Of a stretch of 64,000 nt of DNA, positions 1-39,040 are shown piece after piece (the stretch's first letter is position 1; each line of letters starts with the position of its first letter). A model generated the notes under the pieces. The model was not told the origin of the DNA. It made no database searches and saw only the letters and a list, made by a program, of their open reading frames with translations. The stretch comes from Hyposmocoma kahamanoa (taxonomy: Eukaryota; Arthropoda; Insecta; Lepidoptera; Cosmopterigidae), in NCBI RefSeq assembly GCF_003589595.1, contig NW_020653765.1, forward strand, positions 2,420,046 to 2,484,045. Reading direction: 5' to 3'. Position numbers and translations under genes: made by a program.

Positions 1-763
1 ATATAGTAAACTAAACAGTACTTGGCATATTAATTATTTCAATTATACCACTTTCACATGCCATATTACTTTAAAAATATATTTAAGCAAGAAGTTTACT
101 AACAAACTATGTAACAATGATAATGATAGATTTTCACTCTAAGGTGACAATAATAGGTTTCAGTAGAACCTGTAACATGACGATTAGACCATCGTTACAT
201 GATTTATGCTGCAGCAGACCAAGACCATTGAGGGTACTATTCTAACTTGAAAATCAGCCTGTTGTTCAGGAGACAGGTTAATCACCCCGTTACGCTTTTA
301 AGAACATTTAAATTAAGTGAGAACAAACTAGACGGTTCGACGTATTTAAACCATAGGAAAAATTGGTATTTGGACATAAAAAAATACGAACGCAACTTGT
401 TTTGTAACTGATAGTGAAAACAGAAGATACCGGCAATGAACTATGAGATCCGAAACACAATTTACAAAAAATCACGCGATAAAATATCACAAAAATTACA
501 CACAATTTTAATTTGTAACTTTTATCTACAGATATGTAAGTTTATAGATTGTTATTAGAGAAATTTTAATGAAAAAATTTTCCTTGTTCCGTAATAAATA
601 CGTCAAGGGACTATGAGCCTATTTTACAGTAAGAGAGTATATTTGATTTCTAAATGGCAAATGTTTCAAAATTATTTCCGAATTTCTCCGCATCTACCTC
701 ACAGGCAAAACGTACGCAACCACGACAACACTCCGCCTTAAGCGACTCCTAGATAGTACTTAC
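1..763 (-). other. msps intron 12 (partial)
   Basis: Begins with donor GTAAGT directly after exon 12 and runs off the window edge. No continuation of TOG3 was found in any frame here, so the next exon is outside. AT-rich, no recognisable repeat. Confidence 0.7.
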
Positions 764-28403
<27,640 letters not shown>

Positions 28404-28560
28404 CGTTAAACAACAGTCCTCTTTAGTGTCTGAGACCGAAAACAACCAAAACTAAATCTCAGCAGTATCAACTTTTCAAGTCACATTATCCAACATTAAG
28501 AAATTATCCTAACCGACAAAAGAAATGCCTATTTCTTTTCCGTCGTCGTTTTTTTGAGTT
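28404..28560 (-). promoter_or_regulatory. candidate msps non-coding first exon and promoter
   Basis: Reverse strand has ttgtttaacg|GTAAGTATCG at 28404/28403, a near-ideal donor, after AT-normal non-repetitive sequence with no long ORF. A start near gagatttagtttt is possible. Position 2.2 kb upstream of the first coding exon fits a 5'UTR exon. Not proven; needs transcript data. Confidence 0.35.
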
Positions 28561-29385
28561 TGCAAATGAAAATGGACGGAACTAAGTTGCCATATTTTCT
28601 TTCAATTCTCCCTAAATATGTCATGTTTAAAAACCGTTAGAATTTAAATATTTACAGTTTTGTTTGTAAATCTTCCGTTATTATATATTATAAGGTGTCC
28701 TTCATCAAATTGTGTTACAGATTAAACACAATCTATTAGGTATCGAAATATATTTCTTTTTGGCACAAACTTGCATATAGATAAATTGGTTTGCATTGGA
28801 ACTGGTGGTAAAAAGAAAAATATATAGCTATATTCATAAATTCAATTAATTTATATCGAAATCTAGTGCCAATAAATATGAGGTTACGTCTATTTACTTT
28901 CAGTATATATAAGGATGAATACACGTGACGTTCGGTATTGTGAATCAGACCCTTATTGCTTCTTTAAACAGAACTATTTCAAACTTTATAGTGGAATTCC
29001 GTGGTCTATGCTCCATCAGTTTAGTATTTGGAAATTAAACTAAAACTCGAAACTTTTTGAGTCCAATTATGTTCTCAGTTACCTTACTTTGTGTATTAAT
29101 GTGAAAATGTGGCAACATTAAACAAAATTGACATCTATGGCTTGAAATAGACAATTAACAACTTATGAAATGTACCCCATTTATCGGTAAACCATTGTTG
29201 GCCTTTTTTTAACATACTCTAAAATCGAATTTTTATAGTAGTTGTTCATAGTAGTGTTTTATATTCGATTTTCAATGAAATTGAAGTCTTACCACAATAG
29301 TTCACACCAATGTGTATTATGATGTAGAGAAAAATTCTTTGACATGCATAATACTAGGACAATTTAATTTCTACTTGCACTAGCT
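28561..29385. other. intergenic, nothing recognised
   Basis: AT-rich sequence without recognisable ORF, repeat family or RNA gene. Confidence 0.6.
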
Positions 29386-29389
29386 TTAA

Positions 29390-30058
29390 CACGTTCCCTG
29401 TGCATGCATCACATGTGATGCATTTCAAGTTACAAACAATACGTGAGTGCATCACATAAGATGCACGACCCCTTTGAAATGTATGGATTTATTTTTAAAT
29501 TTGCACGTGTCAGCCAGATCGTTTTTATTTACTTGCACGTATGAGTCACGTAAAAAGAGACTATACTCACGTGATACCGGATGACTTTTTAACCAATGTT
29601 GCTAGATTATCACAGTCAAAAAAAAACACAAAAAATAATAGACATTTTTAAAATTTCAAGTTATATTTGTATAGGATTTACGTATACGGCACATGATAAT
29701 ACTCTAATTCTCTAATTTGTCCATAAGATGATCTTCACCATTTATTCTAGAATTTTCCATATTTCTTCCGGCGCAGACAGCGAAACCGGTTCACCTCGTG
29801 GTTTTGAGCGTTTCATGATAAACGTTGACTTTGTGACACTTTGTATAATTTTTAACAATTTATAATAAACTTTCACTATTATTTATTAAATTCTATTTTT
29901 ATTATAAAAAGATTAATTATAGAAAATACAAATTATAAAACTAAAATAATAAACCGAATAAAATTAAGGAACTGCCAATTGCGTGCATCATATATGTGGC
30001 ATCAAGTAAAGAACTCATACGTGCGTGCATCACATGTGTAGCGCTTGGGAAAAATGTG
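29390..30058. mobile_element. possible piggyBac-like MITE
   Basis: Left side: TTAA (29386-29389) then CACGTTCCCTGTGCATGCAT and a palindrome GCATCACATGTGATGC. Right side, complement: TTCCCAAGCGCTACACATGTGATGCA. The CATCACATGTG/CATCACATAAG motif occurs four times near the two ends only. The right TTAA is not preserved, so the right boundary is uncertain. Confidence 0.45.
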
Positions 30059-30250
30059 AAAATGGGATGGGGAATTCCAAAAATGATTTATTGTATGTGA
30101 GAGGTCTATTTCTGATTTCGAGCTGTACAGGGAACATACACATACAACATACTTAACGTATGTGTTAAACCAATGCTTATATTGATGAGAAACTGTTAAC
30201 ACAAAGAATTAAGTATTAAGTAGTATATGATTTTATTCTGATAACAGTTT

Positions 30251-30254
<4 letters not shown>

Positions 30255-30300
<46 letters not shown>

Positions 30301-30310
30301 NNNNNNNNNN

Positions 30311-30390
<80 letters not shown>

Positions 30391-30408
30391 GTGTGCGCGC
30401 GCGCGTTC

Positions 30409-30455
<47 letters not shown>
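30255..30455. repeat. (GT)n/(GA)n/(GC)n compound microsatellite
   Basis: Runs of GT (30255-30300, 30311-30356), GA (30357-30388), GT/GC (30389-30404) and GT again (30412-30455). Apparent reading frames here are Cys-Val or His-Thr strings and not genes. Confidence 0.98.
30301..30310. other. assembly gap (10 N)
   Basis: Ten N inside the GT repeat; true array length is unknown. Confidence 0.99.
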
Positions 30456-30456
<1 letters not shown>

Positions 30457-30478
30457 AACTTTGATTTAATATATAAAT

Positions 30479-30778
30479 AGTCCAGAGAAATACTGCCCCT
30501 TGCCTATTTTTGCCATCAAGAAGTAATGTGAACATTACTGCGTTCCAGTTTGGAAAGGTTAGGGTGCTAGTGAAATTACAGACACACGAGACTTTTTAAC
30601 AAATGTGTCGGGGTGACGAGCGCAGTGGCAGTGCCCCTAAGAACTCTGAGTGGCACTGCAACTGTTATGGATAGACGTGTCGCTTACCACCGAGCACACG
30701 ACACGTTAGCCCCGGCACTAAGTATAACAAATAAAAAAAATACGACACGTTCGTCCCGGCACTAGGAATAATAAAACA
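30479..30778 (+). repeat. family E copy 6 with duplicated tail
   Basis: Starts gtccagagaaatactgcccc just after the microsatellite; core shortened at cctaagaactctgagtggca. The terminal unit acgacacgtt(a/c)g(c)cccggcacta is present twice (about 30698 and 30742), each followed by an A-rich run. Confidence 0.85.
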
Positions 30779-31159
30779 AGGATATTATTTGAATAAAAAA
30801 TGTAAGAAGTAAAATAGTAATTAAGCACACAACATAATTTTCACAATATCGATTATGAATTTAATTATTTATTTATTAATTTTATTATTTTTGTATATTG
30901 TATGAAAGTCTGCAAATTTTTGTGTTATTATATCAACACTAAAACGCAACACCATTCATTCTACTGCCATTCGCTCTCTTGACAATCGTAAATGACTTCT
31001 TTCTCTTTTACGTTTACATAAATAATACTGTACTGTTATTGCGATAGAAAGAGATGGCATCTTTTGTTTTCGAAGGCAATCATTCATTCATTGGTCGGCA
31101 GTTCATTCATTTGATATTCAGTATTTGTTCGTTCAATAAATATCAAATTGTTTTGAGAA

Positions 31160-31451
31160 CAACATCGGGCGAGACGTGTGTCGCGGCGCTGTCGTGACTA
31201 CTGTGCGTTCGCAGTTCGTCTTGCGTTTATTTTGCGAAAGATTTCGACAATTTAATGTCTACATTAAAGTTTTAGTGTATGATAACAAGTAATTTGACAT
31301 TAAATTGTGAAGCCAGATGTTAGTATTTCGAGAAAATAGACGAAAAATAGTGCTGTGTTGTTGTTCGGTGCTGCTTAGGGCGAAGAGATTGATAAATATA
31401 AACCAAAGAGGGAATTCATAGCAGCTGTTGGTGCATAGTATGCTTCATAGT
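31160..31451 (+). promoter_or_regulatory. candidate plus-strand first (5'UTR) exon
   Basis: A locally CG-richer segment (gacgtgtgtcgcggcgctgt, gtgcgttcgcagttcgtctt) with short interrupted frames, ending catagt|GTGAGT at 31451/31452. An initiator-like attcagt lies at about 31119. It resembles a promoter-proximal non-coding exon of a gene diverging from msps. No downstream coding exon seen in the window. Confidence 0.3.
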
Positions 31452-32265
31452 GTGAGTACCTTACTATTAATGTTATCTTTTCCTCCTCATTAAAGAAAAA
31501 ATGAGAAAGACCTACTACTCATTTCATAATGCCAGCAGCAATGTATTACGTAGCGTCAATATTCTTTAGATTTACACATCCATGCTTGACACCCGCGTAA
31601 AAGTATAGTTTTTAAGGTATGACTTGTAATTGACTAACAAATTATCTCCACGTTAAATTGATTCTTGGTGTTTGTCAATATTCTTACAAATATCTCCTAG
31701 GCATTTTGTGCTTACTTTTATATTGCACACGTCGATATTTTAAATATTGTTAAGTACTATACACACAAATAAGATATATTACCATGTTCATAAATAATGC
31801 CTTATCAAATTTACCATAGGCTACATGCAATATTTAAATACGTATTTTAATAAACCACGATTAATGAATGCATTTTCTGGAGTTTTGAATAGTTTTCAAC
31901 GTGCTTTATTTGTTTCATAACTTTGTTTCGTAAAATCCACATTCCTTACACCTTAGTGTCGTTTGTGAAAAACAAACCTTTTACATTTTATTTTCCATTG
32001 ACTTGAGATACCTCACCATTTTGGTCCAAATATTCTGTTAACCAGCAGAAAGACACCTTTTTCTTCGTGAATGAATAATCCCATTATCCAGAAGCGAGAA
32101 GCGAAATGAATGGAATATCCTATTATCACAATAAACCTACTATTATTACTATATGTTTTTTATTATTATGAAATTATAAGCGTGGAAAGACTTCAAAAAA
32201 CTTTAAAATCAGGCTCGCAAAATGTTCATTACCCAATAAATATATTTCGATGTCCCATATTTATA
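31452..32265. other. non-coding, nothing recognised
   Basis: AT-rich; possible first intron of the plus-strand candidate. Confidence 0.5.
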
Positions 32266-32528
32266 CATCACCCGCCGTTAGTTTAAAAGGGCGCATGTGA
32301 CGAAAACTTAAATCCTTCCATGTGGTCTGTGCTTAAAAATCCAAGGAAATAATGTTTGAAGGTATTAAATTGAATAATATCTCTTTTCCCTTGCGGTAAC
32401 TTCATACCTTATCTACCTAGGAAAAAATAAAAATAGTGTCAGATTGGCCTTTTTTTACCGTTCACGGCATAATACATAACAAATTTGAAAAAATGTCACA
32501 TGCGCCCTTTCAACTAACGGAGGCAGAC
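32266..32528. mobile_element. Tc1/mariner-like MITE, copy 2
   Basis: CGCCGTTAGTTTAAAAGGGC at the left and its near complement GCCCTTTCAACTAACGG at the right, with gcgcatgtgac inside both ends. Interior acttcatacc...ctacctaggaaaaa shared with 23953-24132. Outer bases are degenerate and no TA duplication is visible. Confidence 0.65.
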
Positions 32529-32760
32529 ACAAGGCATCGAATGAATTCGGTATATAATTGTTATATACGAAGTTTATAATTATATGTCAAATATTAATTC
32601 AGTGGAAATTTTGAACTCAAGAAGAGTTCTTTTAGAATCAATAATAACCCGGAAGTTCCGACACATAAATAATTGAACAATTTGATTAGGTAAAATCAAC
32701 ACTCTTATTGTGAGTTACATACACAATAAAAGTTACGTACACCGCAATAAAAGTACAAAT

Positions 32761-32895
32761 CGCTCATTTGGTGCACATTGACGTAATTGTAATTTTGGCA
32801 CAATTGAATTAAATATTATGTTAACACAATGAGTTTAGATAATTAATTTAATTTTGCCAAAATTACAATTACGTCAGCGTAGCACGAAATGAGCG
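32761..32895. mobile_element. hairpin MITE with ~48-bp arms
   Basis: CGCTCATTTGGTGCACATTG, acgtaattgtaattttggca at the left pairs with its complement at the right, with few mismatches. 135 bp. No relative in the window. Confidence 0.7.
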
Positions 32896-33601
32896 AAATA
32901 CTATTTACCATCCAGTTATAACCATGTTCAAAGGAAGTATTCGATAATTGAGTACTTCTCATTAAACTGTAGTTGTTATTCCTTCATTCTCTATTTGCTT
33001 TCTTTGATCCTACGTGCACGTAATTTACTTTCCATGCTCAAGTTTTTTTTGTTTAGACGCACTAGCGTAAACGGTTTCGCAATTTTAAGACGTGCAGTCA
33101 ATGCGTGCGGTATTTCTTTGTTGTATACCTACCTAGCGGTCGAATAATCAAATGCATTTTTACCTACAATGCGCTTTTATATCAAAATAATCGAAAAATG
33201 TTGTTTGCACATTTATAATATTTCAAATAACTTTTGTTATGTATTGAAAGTGAAACATGTAAAAGCTTCAGGCATCAAGAATTTTTTTTTAGTTTTAATA
33301 TTTTTTTAATGACACTTTCTTTCACTTTCATTTTCTGTTTAAATTAGACAAACAGTGAACTAAAATTTTATGTATAGAAATCGTAACAAGACACGTAATT
33401 CCGTCGACAGATCCTCGGATTTAAAAGAAAAAAAAATATTTTAAGAAACTGCTCCCATATTTCGACAGCAATTCACGTGAAAAAGGAAATTTAGGTATAA
33501 AAGCATCCGAATATCCAACCTCTTGGATAACTGACATCTCTTTGTAAATGTGATGTGTAGTCGACAACTTTGACGACTACTTGATAATATTATAATTAGT
33601 A

Positions 33602-33812
33602 GCAGTAGAGTTCCTTGTGAAAGAGTTCGTCTTGGTATTTCTTATTAAGGGTGCCGGTGAAATTAGAGGCACACGGGACTAGTCAACTGATGTCTCAGGG
33701 TGACGGACGCAGTGGCAGTGCCCCTTTGATCTTTGCGATTTAAAGCTCTGAGTGGCACTGCAACTGTTATGGACAGGCGTGTCGCTTACCGTCCCATCAC
33801 TTGATATAAAAA
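33602..33812 (+). repeat. family E copy 7
   Basis: Keeps the start agcagtagagttccttgtga, but about 75 bp after gagttcgtc are deleted. The quasi-palindrome (about 33713-33775) is intact and the copy ends in poly(A). Confidence 0.88.
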
Positions 33813-34809
33813 AAATATTATTTATACAAAACTTTCCTGACATCGAACTATAGTTCTACACAATACGCACTTATAATTCGGCACGTAGATTCGAATCTTC
33901 CGTGTTTTCAGTTTTTATCACCTTATCGGCAATTCAATTAAGTTTTTGTACGAAAATGACGAGCCCATTGGCATTAGGGAAAAAGTGACTAATTAATTTA
34001 TTATGCTTGAATTGTTTGGCGGTCGTATGGTTTTGTTACATCTTTCCGTCGTAGGTGTTGTTTCATGGTAACTGAGAAATAAACTTAAGACTATGCAGCA
34101 TGCGCGCGAAACTTGTTTTTTTTAATTTTTTTTTGTCTGTATTGTGAGTGGGTTATTCTTCTTCTTGTCGTGTCTATGGCATAAACTATGCCATCGTGGT
34201 GAAACGCCAATCGTTGGACAGGGTTGCGTTAGACGTCCAGGAAAGGAATGGTACGTCATGCGGGGAGGCACCTTTCATGCACCTCTGAATTATTATTGAG
34301 CGTATTAAAAAAAAGGCAGTTTGTAAGTTGCTGCCTACTCTTGAAGCCAATGAGCGTTTCAAAAAAAAGTGAATACCGGCAGTGATAACGGCACAACTTT
34401 TCTTATTCTCACCTACACAAGACGATACTCGATTACGCACCGAATTCCAATACTCCAATTAGCAATGGAGTTTGTAGCTACCTACAATTCATTTAGTTGT
34501 TGTCATCTATACCTATTACTAAAACATTATTAACACAAAATTATTTATAACTACATTATCGATATCCAGTACTTCAAATAATGAAAGTCTAAACTGGTTT
34601 CAAGATATATTAAAACTATTTTTAGAATTTTACTGTATCCAAATATGTTATACGGTATATTTTAACTTTGAAAATCCGCTTCAAACCCGGATTTACCACT
34701 AGTATTGCTGCATTGCTTCATAGCTTTGTTAAGTTATTTAGACTTGTTTTTTTTGTGCCGGAATACTGCAATGTGTTTTTAATGATAATAATCAATGATA
34801 TTATACTTG
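33813..34809. other. non-coding with one short frame
   Basis: A 90-residue minus-strand frame at 34186-34458 ends in SWTSNATLSNDWRFTTMA, a phrase I associate with lepidopteran repeats rather than with a gene. No domain recognised. Confidence 0.4.
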
Positions 34810-34811
34810 TA

Positions 34812-34842
<31 letters not shown>

Positions 34843-35050
34843 CACACTCAACATGGCCCCACACTAGGGAAACCCTGTGTCGCGGGTGCCATGGACACAC
34901 ACATAGACAACCACAAATTATACCCAAACTCACGAGATAAATAAATGTAGGCCACACAAATATTTCTCCCGGCCCGGGAATCGAACCTGAGACATCTGCG
35001 CGGCGGTCCGGTAGGCATACTAACCTGCATAGTAACCTTTCCGCCACGGA
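34810..35050 (-). mobile_element. SINE A copy 2, full length
   Basis: Reverse strand: ctgcctccgtggcggaaagg (A-box), caggttcgattcccgggccg (B-box GGTTCGATTCC), body ggcctacatttatttatctc, then cacccgcgacacagggtttc, tgttgagtgtgtgttatt and a pure (TTA)n tail at 34812-34840. The best-preserved SINE A with 51190-51430. Confidence 0.88.
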
Positions 35051-35634
35051 GGCAGTTAGTTAGTTAATGACATTTTGTTTATAAAAATATGTATATAATT
35101 AAATACTTATGATCTCCATGCATGGGTGCCCATGATGCTGTCAATGTTGCACATGTTGTGGTGGCCGTATTTCGTCATAGGACTCCCGGCCGGTCTAGTG
35201 CCCAAGCTTGAGCGGCCATTTTTGCGAGGACATAGGTGTCCTCCACACTAGTCGAATACCCGAGTTTCATGGACAATGTATTTATATAGTTTATTGCTCT
35301 GTCCATATAAAGTTTATAAAGATTTTAAAATAACATTTAGGCCCATATTATATGATACGCTGTACATGTACATAGCAAAGAAAGGCAGAGGACAATTTTA
35401 TAAATAAAAACAATCTCGATACACTTAAACAACCTTAAATACTTAATCATGTTAGCTATTAACTAATAACACTTAAGTACTACTTTATTGGTAGGTCAAT
35501 GTACTACTTACTTTAGTTCTTTAGAGAACTAGCACTCATGACACAACACAGCTGTAATTATCACTACCTACCATAAAACATGCTATATAACGTAAACACC
35601 AACTTTGGGACAACTAACCATTTCCCAAGGTTGC

Positions 35635-35775
35635 TTGGAAGAAATGGCTACTTAGCAGTAAGGCCGCCGGTTGTACACTAGCCCACTCTGTGATACTTAC
35701 ACTGTTCTGTGTTGTTACTGTTCTGTGTTGTCATTGTAATATTGATGTGCAATAAAGAATATTTCTTTCATTCAT
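35635..35775 (+). repeat. LINE 3'UTR remnant with polyadenylation signal
   Basis: agcagtaaggccgccggttg, ctgttctgtgttgttactg (twice) and gtgcaataaagaatatttct are typical of lepidopteran LINE 3' ends, which read aaggccgcc...tgtgcaataaag. No coding part upstream. Recognition is from memory. Confidence 0.55.
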
Positions 35776-36184
35776 TTATTTTTTTTAAAGTTTGGCTTGT
35801 TTTGGGATTGTAAATTTTTTTTTAATAGAAGTATCCTTAAAAATACGATAAAGTTTACATTGATCAAACATTTTTCTTATGTCATAAGTATATAACGTGT
35901 AATAAAATGGAAATAACGTTAAATAAATGCCTATGTGGCAATCGATTTTATACGCTAAGTGAGATTGATTTAATACGCGATAACTGCACAATGAGAAGTT
36001 AAGTGTATAGTTGTGAGTTGTAGCATAAAACAAGTTTATCAAAAACTTTGCCAATTACTACGTGTTACGCTGCACGGTGATAAATAAATTTTAAAAACTA
36101 CACAATGCATATAATTAATGCAGTTTAAATGATTCATTTTACTCGAACTCGGTGACCCAACAGTATGCACTGTGGGCGCTGGAT

Positions 36185-36880
36185 GAGCAGGGCCACTCAA
36201 GTTTACTAATTTCAAATCATCTGAGCTGTGTGTCGATAGAGTCTACGGCAGGTTTTGCACGTTTGGTATTCTGCTAAAAGTTAAGAGTAGTAGGTTGTTA
36301 GTAGTTAGCCATCGAGCTGCTTTTCAACTACCATTGCAAGTTTTTGGTATTCTGTATTTCAATGTTGAGTCGCTGGCACGTCGCAGTAGATCTCCTTGTG
36401 AAAGAGTTCGTCCAGAGAAATATTGCCACCTTATCTATTTGTAATGTGAACGTTACTGCGTTCCAATTTTTAATGGTAAGGGTGCCGATGAAATTACAGT
36501 CACATGGGACTTGTCAATTTATGTTTCAAGGTGACGGGTGAAGTGGCGGTGTCCATTAAGATCTTTGCGATTTAAGACTCTCATAGGTGTGTCGCTTACC
36601 ACCAGGTGCACTACTCGTTCGTTCCGTCACTTGGTATTATTAAAAAAAAGTAGTTGGTGTAGTCTACATTTGAAATTATTCCAAGACTAAATTACTAATT
36701 AAACGAGATAAAAATTATGGATTATCCATGATAGCTTTAGTAAAGCAACATCGATAATTAATGATTGAATGAATGAATGTCATGACTGACTCTCTATTGA
36801 GACTAAACTGCCATTGCAACTAGACTTTAGCAGAATAGCAAATATTATCATGATAGCAATATAATCCCAGTCGAGTCTCA
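36185..36880 (+). repeat. repeat H copy 2, split by family E copy 8
   Basis: aaatcatctgagctgtgtgt, cgtttggtattctgctaaaa, caactaccattgcaa, then after the 36383-36650 insertion gagataaaaatta, gagactaaactgccattgca and ctagactttagcagaatag, colinear with 24640-25500. Confidence 0.6.
36383..36650 (+). repeat. family E copy 8
   Basis: Begins cgcagtagatctccttgtga and ends ttccgtcacttggtattatt plus A-run. It lacks the second arm of the quasi-palindrome (aagactctcataggtgtgtc). Confidence 0.88.
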
Positions 36881-36904
36881 ACGGAATCAAGAGAAAAAGA
36901 ACAT

Positions 36905-37040
36905 CCAGGGAAGTACTGCCACTTTACCTATTTCTGCCGCCAAGCAGTAATGTCAGCATTACTGTTTTCCGGTTTCGAGGTGAAATTACAGGCACATGGG
37001 ACTTGTCAACTTATGTATCAGGGTGACGGGCGCAGTGGTA
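36905..37040 (+). repeat. family E copy 9, 3'-truncated
   Basis: catccagggaagtactgcca, CAGTAATGTCAGCATTACTG palindrome intact, stops within gacgggcgcagtgg. Head of the quasi-palindrome only. Confidence 0.85.
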
Positions 37041-37209
37041 GACGAGTAATTTGTTGTTTCATTTACAAGTTGCCAAGGCATGTGTTTGTACATAGGAGTA
37101 TTAAAAAATAAAAGTAATTGACTATATACAAAATAACTGTTTCAGTTTAATGTTAAATGTATTTATTGGTTACCTACTCTACGTGTCATCTAGATAAGTA
37201 TGTTTTATG

Positions 37210-37452
37210 ATGCCAAGTGACGGTCGAACATGTGCGCCTGGTGGTAAGCGACACGCCTGTCCATAACAATTGCAGTGCCACACAGAGCTTTAAATAGCAA
37301 AGCTCTGAGGGACACTGCCATTGCGCCCGTCGCCCTAAGACATGCGTTGACAAGTCCCGTGTGCCTTTAATTTTAACTAACCAGCACCCTTAACCCTTCA
37401 AAATCGAAACGCTGTAATGCCTACATAATTTTTGTACAAGGAGCTCTAATCT
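37210..37452 (-). repeat. family E copy 10
   Basis: gccaagtgacggtcgaacat at one end; quasi-palindrome cagtgccacacagagcttta / agggacactgccattgcg present; the region of the small CAGTAATG palindrome is mostly deleted before acaaggagctcta. Confidence 0.85.
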
Positions 37453-37759
37453 GACTTCACTCTTCACTCCACTTCCTTACCGTAAGATTTCGTATTAAAT
37501 TAGCTACTTTAAGAAGAATTTAGGCACGAAATACGCTCGGCAACAATCTTACATATAGAATGTTTTGGTTGTTTACAGAGAGGTTCACTCTCCTACAGAG
37601 TACGTTGTCCTGAATAGCAAATGTCTACAATAAAAAACCTATTTACGCAAACGATGTGGACGTTCCTTTTTTTCCACCAATTACTTCCAAGTTAATTAAG
37701 AATTCTCGACAAATATCTCCCATAATACAGACTTCTTCTAAGTGACATAGTAGACATCC

Positions 37760-38035
37760 CAATTTACCGACTTCAAGAAAATGTATTGTGTATTTTTTGT
37801 GTATATTATGACGCGATGACATCGACATTTGTGACCCGATTTCGATGATCTTTTTTTCTCTCATCTCAATAGTGGTCATATTCAAATTTGAAGAAAATAT
37901 TCCACCTCAAGGGTGACAATTGGAGATGAATCCGGTTTATTGGATTTTACTCACTTTCCGTGAACTGATTTTAGTAAAACTTGGCAAATAGATGTAATTT
38001 CACAAATTTTTAAGATCGGTTTTTTTTTTCAATAA
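37760..38035 (-). repeat. repeat G copy 1
   Basis: gaccc(g/t)atttcgatgat, tattcaaatttgaagaaaat, attccacct, gatgaatccggtttattgga and actttccgt line up with 44425-44745. A common insect repeat of unclear class. Strand arbitrary. Confidence 0.65.
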
Positions 38036-38603
38036 CAAACTTATAATTATTTTTTACCTATATTACAGTAGAAGTATACGTAATTTGAACCTTAAACGGA
38101 AATGACGCAACATAAAATCGCGGCATAAGATTTATCGTCTAGTATTGAAACCAGCATAGCAAATAAAAAAATATATCTATGACGTCGAACATACGTAAAC
38201 AGCCTGCGTTTTTTAATGTACGGGCAAACAAGTTCTCACGATTAAAGTGAGCCAACAATCAATATGTACTCCGTCACGAAGCGTTAAAATGCAGTACAAT
38301 CGATCAGTTTTGCAAAATCCGTAGGTAAACGTTGATTCATACAAGTCAGTGCACTGTTGTTAACTCTTATCGTGGTTTACTAAAGTGATTAATTCTGCCC
38401 TCATCATAACTAACGTAATCGATATTTTTAGCAAAATTGAGTTATTGAACATATCTGGAATCAGGAAAACGAGGTCTAAAACGCCATATAGGCGTTTTTT
38501 ATAACCTGTTTAGTTCCTGTCTTATTGTCAGGCAAAACCAGTGTATGTAATGTATATAACCTATTTATTATTATAAACACAGCTTGTTCGTTCCATCAGA
38601 TGA

Positions 38604-38782
38604 TATTTCAAGTGACGGGACGAACAAGTCGTGCGCCTGATGGTAAGCTACACGCCAGTTCATAACAGTTGCAGTGACACTCGGTGCTTTAAATCGCAAA
38701 GATCTGAGGGGCACTGCCACGGCGCCCGTCACCCAGAAACATAAGTTGACAAGTCCCATGTGCCTGTAATTTCACCAGCACC
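38604..38782 (-). repeat. family E copy 11
   Basis: caagtgacgggacgaacaag through the intact quasi-palindrome to acaagtcccatgtgcctgta atttcaccagcacc. Lacks the family's first ~110 bp (5' truncated). Confidence 0.85.
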
Positions 38783-38879
38783 AGTAGCACCATCAATAGC
38801 GCCACTTACTGAAACAAATGCATACAAATGCAGCAGTTATGACAAGGAGGTCAGAATCGTACTTATTGGCTAATAGCGG

Positions 38880-38990
38880 TTAGCAATGTGGGCGGTAAAT
38901 GAGGAACTTTTGGGTTCGATTCCCAGTAGGATCAATTTGGGAAACGAACTTTCTGAAATAGTCCTGCTCTGGATATTTTGAGTAGTGACG
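38880..38990 (+). mobile_element. SINE D copy 1
   Basis: B-box-like GGTTCGATTCCCAGTAGGATC followed by aatttgggaaacgaactttc; the reverse of gatcctaccgggaatcgaac at 43130 and of aaattggttctaccgggaat at 41637. Confidence 0.6.
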
Positions 38991-39040
38991 CAAGATAATT
39001 TCGTTTGAGACCAGGCCATTTTCGTGGTTTTCTGGCGTTA

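Noticed and set aside
30233..30535. His-Thr and Cys-Val repeat proteins
   Set aside because: Translations of the GT microsatellite and of Ns in all frames.
34186..34458. 90-residue minus-strand protein
   Set aside because: Ends in a phrase I associate with lepidopteran repeats; no domain, no start context or exons around it.
38485..38500. rho-independent-terminator-like AAACGCC..GGCGTTTTTT
   Set aside because: Animal genome context; a chance short hairpin with a T-run.
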